Source of the DNA: Leucocoprinus leucothites
Taxonomy: Eukaryota; Basidiomycota; Agaricomycetes; Agaricales; Agaricaceae
Direction: 5' to 3'
DNA: 64,000 bases
NCBI GenBank assembly: GCA_013368445.1
Contig: JAACJO010000005.1
Span: 1,736,001 to 1,800,000 of the forward strand
Within the stretch, counting starts at the first letter, position 1; every line of letters starts with the position of its first letter. Made by a program: the position numbers and the translations under genes. The notes under the pieces are model-generated. The model had not been told where the DNA came from and searched no databases. It saw nothing but the letters and a program-made list of their open reading frames with translations. This document shows positions 57,201 through 64,000 of this stretch, piece after piece.

Positions 57201-60200
57201 TGAGTAGTGAGGTTGGTTCTCATTGGCTCTTTACAGGTGACCAATGCCAGGCTGCCTGCAAGTTTTTGTGCCATGAGATGCCCAGCTTTCTTCAACTTGT
57301 CTTCATTGGGTTCGGTCGCATAGTCTTTGCTCACCAACTCCCGGGTGGAGATGCCGGCGATTGTGACGGAGCGCTCTACAACAGGCATTATAATCTAGGA
57401 CGGAGTGAGCCTGATGGACGATATCCGATAGAGAATGAAAACATACATCGCGAACAGATTGGTCAACGGCAACTTGTACAGCTTGCTTGAAAGACTGGTT
57501 GACATTGAGGGGACTCAACTGGGGATTGATGTGTACTTGTAGCGAAAGCGCAGACAGAATGGCCTCAATATGGTTGTTAATCGCACGTTGGTTGTCGGTC
57601 TGCGTAGCAAGCATCACGCCGTCTTGAATGAGACCCTCTCCCATTCCACCCGGTGGTAACTCCTCATTGAAACTGGGTCCTTCCTGAGGTCGAGAGCGAA
57701 TAATTTGAGTGGCCTCAATGGAGTCCAGGTTGATGTCCAACGCTTTGCACAAGACTTCAATTTCGAACTTCAAATTTAGTTTGAGTTCTGCGTGATGGTA
57801 GAGTTCGGCTAGAAGGCTAATGACGGCCATTAACCAGGGATTAGGGGGTCTGAACACTTTAGAGCGAGCACAAGGCTCAAGAGTCTTGCAAACAAAAGGG
57901 ATGGCCACAATCAGACGACTACTAGCATAGCCTTCAGTCAACAAGTCCTTGAACGATAGGTTCTTGTGTTTGATTGGCTGATCTCTCGCGAGAGTAATCG
58001 TTCCAAGCCAAGACCCAACGTTCTTGAGGGTATTACGCTCGGGACCTGATTGTAGAGTTCTTTCAGCGTTCAACAGTGACTGGGCCTTGATGAAAGTCTC
58101 GTGGAGGACGTAAAGAGAGAGTTTTTTCCGATCCAGGGTGTTGAGGAAACGGAGATACAGTGAGTGGTTATTTGGCTCGGAGCTGACGCGTTGATCGACG
58201 AGGTAGTGCGCGAACCAGCGGGAATACTCGTCCACAAATTGTTCACGCATTTCCTCAATCTTGGCATCAAAATTGCTGGGCGCAAGGTTATTGACAATGA
58301 AGAGGATCTTGTCCGAGAGTTCTTCGGGCGGAGCAGTAATCTCTTCATCAATAGCATCGGGTCGAATGGAAGTGAAAACAGGGGTGAGCTCGGGGGCCGA
58401 AGCATTGGAGGGTACTAAAGTCATATTCTGCAGGTCTGCGCCGTCCGCGGAGCCTCCTGCAGCGAGTGTATGTTGAATGTTGGCTGCAAGGTCCGGACGG
58501 GCCTCTGCGAAATGGGGGATCTGTAGCAAGGCCTCGCAGAGTGGCCTCCACTCTGGAAGTCGAAATTCAAAACGATTCAAGGCTTGGATGCCAAATTTGA
58601 ACAGGTTGGTGTGAGGAGCGCAACCGAGTGCGTCTATAATGTAACGGATAGCAATTCCAAGAGGGATGTAGTCGATGAGTTGATGACGGATCAAAGAACC
58701 GAAGAGGTAAGCGGTGAGGGATAGTTCACGGGCAGGGTAGGCAGACTGGAAAAATCTGTACTCGTCGAAGAGGAAGTGTAGCATGCAAGAGAAAAGTTCA
58801 TGGTCACGAGGATTTTGGGAAGCTTTGAAGCGCTGAAGCATATTGATGACCTCATCAATGGATGTCGCAGTGTCATACATCTGCTTATAGATATTGTCGA
58901 CCTCGGCTTCGATGTCCGCCGGATAGCTCATCACCGCAAAGCCCGGCTCAGCCTCAGAGCCAGGTGTGAGGTTCATGAGTCGTGGATGAATTTGTAGGCA
59001 TGCGTTACGGACTTCCAAGCAAGCCTCCACGTCAGCCTCAGGCATGAGTTCGGCGCTATTAACTCAATTAGCTCGAGGTATGGGGGGAAAATGCCGAACT
59101 CGACTGACCTGCTTCGCAAAACTCGGAGGATAACAGTCACGACATGAGCGTTGAGAGGCATCGTCCTGCCCTCAATAGGAGTCTCTGAAAGGCGGCACGC
59201 CTTCTCACTCTCCATCTTGGCTGTCAAGAAGGCAATCATAGAGTGCAAGAATTCCCCATGATAGCGGTTGACATGGTCTTGAAGCCACTTATCGAGGTTC
59301 AGATATTCTCGGCGCGATGCAAGAGCGGCAACATCAAGAGCAAACGTGAAAGGACGAACTTCCAGAAGAGCCTCTAAAATCTGCAAGAACTTGTAAACGT
59401 TCAATTGAGTTTCGGACCTAGTCAGAGGGATACTCACTTTCAGGTCCTGGGCAACATCCAAGATGCGGGTAATGTTCAAGTTATTCTCGTCGTAGAAATC
59501 ACGGAAGGCGGTGGTCAAGTAATTTGGCTCAATTTGCCAGATTCTCATGAAGACGAGTTGGTGGTTTGGGTGGCCAGCTAAAAACATGGAGAGCAGCTTC
59601 CTGGAGTATTCGAGGCGAATATCATTCCATTTAGGGTCCTAGAAGTACGAGATACGTCAATTTGAGAGGTTGCTGGACATAGATTGTTTATGCACGTACG
59701 GGAACTTGAAGCAACCCCATGTGAACTAGCTCTGCGCTGATCTTGATGGCCTTATCCAACATCTCGCGTACACAAGCACGTATCTCGACAGAATCCGAGC
59801 CTGCAAGGCGCACCAGAACTTGGAACAGTTCAAGGGAGTTCCAAGTGTGACTCTGAACGTTCGCAGCGAGTGCCCTGATAGTGGGGCTCGCAATGGTGAC
59901 ATCGTCAACTGTTACAATTCTACGACCAGGGAGACTGACGAAATTAAATGTATCCGCGGGCAGTGAAAGTAAGGCGTCGAGGAGGCGGAGCTGGTACAGA
60001 GGGTTATTCCAGGTCTCCCAGAAACCGGTCACCGCGTGGGGTTCCACATCGCGTGGCGCGTTGAGAAGAATAGAGATTAGAAGTTTCAAAGTCGCTGTAT
60101 CCACACCGTGACGATCTGGCCAATCAAAGGACTTGATGACACCCGGCCAATTGAGCTTGACGTGCTGTAAAAGGTAGAACTCAGAAGAAAAAGATGATCA

Positions 60201-61258
60201 GAGCTAATTAATACCCACAAAATTAGCCAATGTGCGAATCAATGCTCCCACATCACACAGCGGAGTACCTTCAACAGCTAATCTTCCCAGAGTGGATATG
60301 ATCTCAATAACTTGGGCCTCACGAGGAGGGTTTTGCTCCGTTATACCAAAACGTTCGAGTAATGCGCGCACGAGGTCGGGATCACTGGTAATGTCTGGGC
60401 CAAGCTGAATAAGAACTTGAACGAGGGAGGTGCCAGGAGGAAGACTAGAGTTAAAGTGAGCAGATCACGCGCTAGACGGACGGAGTTGGGACAAGTATTA
60501 CCTGAAATGCGTGAAAATGCGGCGGAGAACTGGCGAGATTGCTTCTTTTCCATATTTCGTCTGCGCAGCTAGAACTAGGGCTTGGCGTTGTTGCGCATCC
60601 AAGACAGGCGAATCGGAAGGCAAGTCGGACAGGACGTTAGCCATGACTTTTGCAAGTTGGTTAAGGCTCAGATCTGCGTTCTCAAAGGAGGGTGTATGGC
60701 AAAGGGCAAGGACTGTGCCTTCAAATTCAAGGCGGATAATACTTGCAGCCTGGTTGGCGAGCTCCTTTCTGGTAGGGGTGGAGACGAATGCCGCGGCGAC
60801 GATGAAGCGCTCCAGTGGACGCAATCCGACACGATCCACGAATCGAATGAGGTCAAAGAATCGGAGTGCCTCCCCCTCACCTCTGTCAATTGCTTCCCGG
60901 AAACGGTCCGCAAGAATCGGGTCCCGACCAATGCGTTGTGTTTCCGAGACGAGAAGCCGGAAGGTAAGAGCGTCTGAGCCTCCAAATCCGGTACTAGAAG
61001 ACGTGAGGCGTTGTTGAGAGTGATAGATGAGGCGACGGATGAAGTGTAGATAAGTTTCCACGCCGTGTTGTTCAGAGAGCTAGAGGTGATGCATCACTAC
61101 CTAGAACCGTGTTGCACCTATTCAAAGAACATAAAGGTACGTACTGAACGTATTTCGAGTTGATTTCTCTCGAAGTTCTCCTCCGTGAGCGTCGAGAGCA
61201 AGAAGACAATTTGGGCTTTGACGATGGTATGAATATTGGTAGTCGGCGGGTTGTCCAT
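54277..61258 (-). CDS. CDC39: CCR4-NOT complex scaffold subunit 1 (Not1/Cdc39)
   Basis: This is the largest subunit of the CCR4-NOT deadenylase, the platform for Caf1, Ccr4, Not2/3/5 and regulators that shorten poly(A) tails. The start is MDNPPTTNIHTIVKAQIVFL at ATG 61258. Then LSEQHGVETYLHFIRRLIYH, LRPLERFIVAAAFVSTPTRK, GNLFSAWHQ-free helical repeats, and LIRFVDRVGLRPLERF mark the N-terminal region. The middle holds MIF4G-like helices (FLAGHPNHQLVFMRIWQIEP) and LDVAALASRREYLNLDKWLQ. The Caf1-binding/DUF3819 region contains LPLDRQVRDVCFHSLSDIVH-type and VIHLLMQDNLDIACAAIEKV. The C-terminal Not1 domain has RVNLLTYAAGLIRECLTADP, PTYFPGFAFSWMCLISHRLF, LRNIILSAFPPAIVLPDPNL and ends FWTKEFIRVAPEVTVLLDSV. 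About 15 exons, roughly 2,000 residues. Together with Argonaute and EDC4 it is one of three mRNA-decay factors in the window. Confidence 0.92.
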
Positions 61259-61609
61259 ATGGGACGACGACCTGGAGGGGGTCACCGAACGCCGCGCAGC
61301 GCTTCCAGGTCCGGTCGCCGTTTTGAATACTTTTGAGAGGGTAAGTTAGCAAAGGGAAGAGAGGGACCGCCTCCAACACGATTCACAATGTGTAGAGTGG
61401 CAGTAACTCCCCTTCAAACACACCGTCCTCAGCACTCACGTATTCAGGCTCCGCAAGCAATGTTTCGTACTCCGACATTTTTCATGCCCTTCCGGATTGA
61501 TGAATCAGCCATCACACCCTTATTTAGCAACAGCTCAAAACAAATGTGAATATCGTAACGCTAAGTATCTTATACACTGATATAACTGCTCAAACACTAT
61601 CATCGATAT
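61259..61609. other. CNOT1 leader and transporter 3' flank
   Basis: Both flanking genes are on the minus strand. Apart from the candidate uORF there is no coding signal or repeat. Confidence 0.45.
61383..61478 (-). other. Candidate 31-codon uORF upstream of CNOT1
   Basis: ATG at 61476-61478 opens a short acidic frame (MSEYETLLAEPEYVSAEDGV, then FEGELLPLYTL) ending in TGA 125 bases before the CNOT1 start. It is not in a phase that splices into CNOT1. It could be a regulatory uORF or chance. Confidence 0.3.
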
Positions 61610-63508
61610 ACTTTGGATAGGGAAATTGTCGCAGCCAACAGGATTACGACAAAGACATAGAACACACGACCTTGCTTTGTGGGATCATCGTCGGAAAGGA
61701 AACTCCGAAGGGGAAGGAAGATTAGGCCAACAAAGAAATTGGCGATCCCTGTGATGCAAGTTGAACGTGCGAATGCGTTAATGAGAGAGAAAAAACATAC
61801 AATTCAATGAAAGCGCTGTTGAAGACAGTGCGGAGACGGCCTAAGGGACTGTCAGCATACTAATCAATGCAACATGGGTGTCCATACATATGGTGGAGAA
61901 ACCTCAGGTATCATTACGAAGGGAATCGGTCCTAGACCGATAGCAAACGACCTAAAATAGGGTAGGTGAGCGGCAGCAGCCAACACAAAGGACTTGGAAG
62001 CGTACATCACGAAAATGAGTGTCGCGAAACTCGCAAGTGTGGTGAATCCAGAATCAAGCCCGTAGCCGACAGCAATAAGTGATAAGACAGCGCCAAGTGT
62101 TGAGAGAGTCAAGAGAGATTTCCGACCAACGCGCTGGAACGAGGTTAGTAGACTGAGCATTCGTGTTCTTTGAAGAAGGATACCTCTATCAGAATGATTG
62201 GAGGGAACGTCATAATGACATTCATAATTGCGATTCCAAGTGAGACATAAGGTCCCCATTCAGGTAAAGACTTTGACAATATCTCGTTGCTGTAGTAAAG
62301 AACTTGTTGCCCAAGCTTAAGAGATTGGCAATTTGGTCAAATGAGTCGATGCCCACCTGCATTGATACCTAAGTTTCATGACACAACATCAGTAAGGAGG
62401 CGAGCGGATTCCCCGAGAGGACTTTACCTGAGACCTGTTGTGACAGCATTGCAAAGCATACGATCATCAAAGGCTTGTGTAAGTCGCGCGAGAGGAATAA
62501 CTGCGCCACTGTTGCCGTACTAGTCTGAGAATCTGGCGATCGAGCTTCCGACCTGTCTAGTAAAGGATCCTCATCATCGGCTCTAGGTGCTATAAAGGTG
62601 TCAAAGAGGTTCGGATATAGCGGTTGATAAGCTTACCAGAATGATGAGCGGCATCTGTACCCCACAGTCGCCGAGAAACTGCCTGTATTTCCTCTGGGCG
62701 ATTTTTTATCCTTAGGTATGTAGGAGTCTCAACGACAACGTAGCTGGTGAGGAACTGGGCTAAGCCTATCACCGAAGACAGGAAGAGTACAAGGCGCCAT
62801 TGGGTGGGGGTCGCAAACCTGAAGCCAGCTATTTGCGTGACCATGATACCCAACACAATTCCAAGTTGAGTTAGAACACCTGAGAGATGTTAGGCGAGGT
62901 AACGGATCTCAGAAAGTCGCGACAAACCAACGTTCCCACTGATTTTGGAGGGTGCAATCTCTGCGACATATATTGGCCCAACACAGATGCCAATGCCTGA
63001 CCCAACACCCACCAGAAATCTGCATATAAATTAAATGGCTTCTCTATGCATCGACACGGAAGGCCTCACCTGCCAAAGCTCAGGGTTGTTACAGAACCAC
63101 TGACACTCATTAATCCTGCACCAACAGCTAGCAGCAAAGCAGTCACTCGAGAAGCTCCTTTACGCCCATATCGGTCCATGACAATGTTCGCAGTCAAACT
63201 GCCAAACAGCCCGCCAATCGTGAAGATAGCCGTAACGAAGGAGAAGACGAAATTGGACATGGGTATGCATGTTGAGTACGAATCGCTACCTGCGGGGAGC
63301 TGTTCATGACTGTCCTCGCATGTCAAGACGGCCTTGATTTGATTGAGAGCTGATATATGATACCCATACTTTTTACCACGAGGTGAGAGGCCCGTAAGAA
63401 CCGAATCAGATGATAAAAAATACCTGGAAGGGAATAACCAGGACCCAACAACATACGAGCCAACCATAGGTGGTGAACACCTCTCCGTTCACATTCTTGT
63501 GTCCGGAC
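61610..63508 (-). CDS. MFS sugar transporter, Vps73/YBR241C type
   Basis: This is a twelve-span major facilitator protein of the sugar-porter family. It starts at 63508 with MSGHKNVNGEVFTTYGWLVC. Key segments are SNFVFSFVTAIFTIGGLFGS, the loop motif LTANIVMDRYGRKGASRVTA, RFLVGVGSGIGICVGPIYVA-EIAP, QLGIVLGIMVTQIAGFRFAT, WRLVLFLSSVIGLAQFLTSY, ETPTYLRIKNRPEEIQ, LMIVCFAMLSQQVSGINA, VLYYSNEIL, IILIERVGRKSLLTLSTLGA and GLGPIPFVMIPEVSPP. The VIPEVSPP motif (instead of PSE/AEIFP) and the end NWIANFFVGLIFLPLRSFLS, GRVFYVFVVILLAA, SKVYR mark the Vps73/YBR241C branch, which in yeast is vacuolar. It may therefore be a vacuolar hexose carrier. About ten exons, with the stop at 61610-61612. Confidence 0.88.
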
Positions 63509-64000
63509 ATGGCACAGGGAGATGTGTCTCTTTAGAGAACGATGTCTAGAGACACTGAGCTCGAGTAGAGGTAAAGTCCTTAAGCGAGCACACGGGTGTG
63601 TCTCGTTGCAATAGGTTACAATGTGGGGGAAGAGTGGATGACTGCTTACCGCAGTTGATGAACCACGCGGCGAAGTCCGACCGATCTGATCTGAGATCCT
63701 TCGGTACCCCGGAAATCAATTAATCAGGGTCAGGTGATAAGTAGGAAAGAGATCCCACTTCTCCGTGCTATTTGCGGGAATTCTCTTGCTGGATGAGCAC
63801 AAAAGGATCGAGCTAATATGCAAGGACGTTTCGTCTCCCAGAATTCAATTCTCCCCATCGTACTTCCTAGCTTTCCTTCATCCCCGCGTGCTCACCAGAG
63901 CCTTCCTCTCTTTATAAAGCCCCGTTCCTTATTCCTTACACTCCCTCATGTTACTGTTTTCAATTCGTTTCTTCTTTCTTCTCTCGTATTTTCAGCTCGC
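63509..64000. other. Intergenic region at the right edge
   Basis: This is the promoter of the minus-strand transporter and, at its right end, the promoter of a probable plus-strand gene outside the window. TTTATAAAG at 63911-63919 is followed by a CT-rich run typical of fungal transcription starts. Confidence 0.5.
63913..63918 (+). promoter_or_regulatory. TATA box, likely promoter of a gene beyond the window
   Basis: TATAAA is followed by pyrimidine-rich sequence (cttctttcttctctcg) up to the window end, the usual arrangement of a fungal core promoter and leader on the plus strand. Confidence 0.5.

Noticed and set aside
61122..61379. 85-codon minus-strand frame at the CNOT1 start
   Set aside because: It is in the wrong frame relative to the conserved TIVKAQIVFLLSTL start and begins with TTG.

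Overview
This window is chromosomal DNA from a filamentous fungus, most likely a mushroom-forming basidiomycete (Agaricomycetes). The reasons are short introns (mostly 45-65 nt) in nearly every gene, very small exons, compact spacing with genes on both strands, and a gene set (Argonaute, EDC4/Ge-1, striatin, PDE1, Rab-prenyltransferase, SYF1, CNOT1) typical of that group. About 25 protein genes can be supported. I found no tRNA, rRNA, CRISPR array or intact transposon. Exon joins were worked out by hand from GT/GC...AG sites and reading phase. Where I give amino-acid lengths, the listed exons sum to a multiple of three.

Layout. 0-8 kb: the tail of an unknown gene, SRP receptor alpha, a single-pass Asn/Gly-repeat surface-type protein, glyoxalase II and the Golgi protein Sft2. 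8.5-18 kb: Argonaute (minus strand) directly downstream of the decapping scaffold EDC4 (minus strand). 18-20.2 kb: no recognisable gene but patchy coding-like open frames. 20.3-30.3 kb: a 34-residue metallothionein, Bet4, SYF1, an F-box protein, an unknown protein and the ribosome-biogenesis factor Ssf1. 30.3-40.6 kb: holocytochrome c synthase, nitronate monooxygenase, a DUF3445 protein, a WD40 protein, the PKA catalytic subunit and a LigB-type extradiol dioxygenase. 40.9-50.3 kb: a lineage-specific protein, PDE1, striatin and TMA7. 50.5-63.5 kb: a secreted alpha/beta-hydrolase (peptidase S9-like), the CCR4-NOT scaffold CNOT1 and a Vps73-type sugar transporter. A TATA box at the right edge suggests another gene beginning just outside.

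Functional themes. Three post-transcriptional regulators (Argonaute, EDC4, CNOT1) share the window, and Argonaute and EDC4 are adjacent. Both ends of cAMP signalling (PKA catalytic subunit and the class II phosphodiesterase PDE1) lie within 9 kb, with the STRIPAK scaffold striatin next door. Most other genes are housekeeping, and I see no biosynthetic or defence cluster. The most notable sequence-level observations are GC-AG introns, exons of 3-24 nt that hide parts of proteins from simple ORF searches, the tiny metallothionein gene, and an Argonaute whose linker exon join does not close with canonical splice sites.
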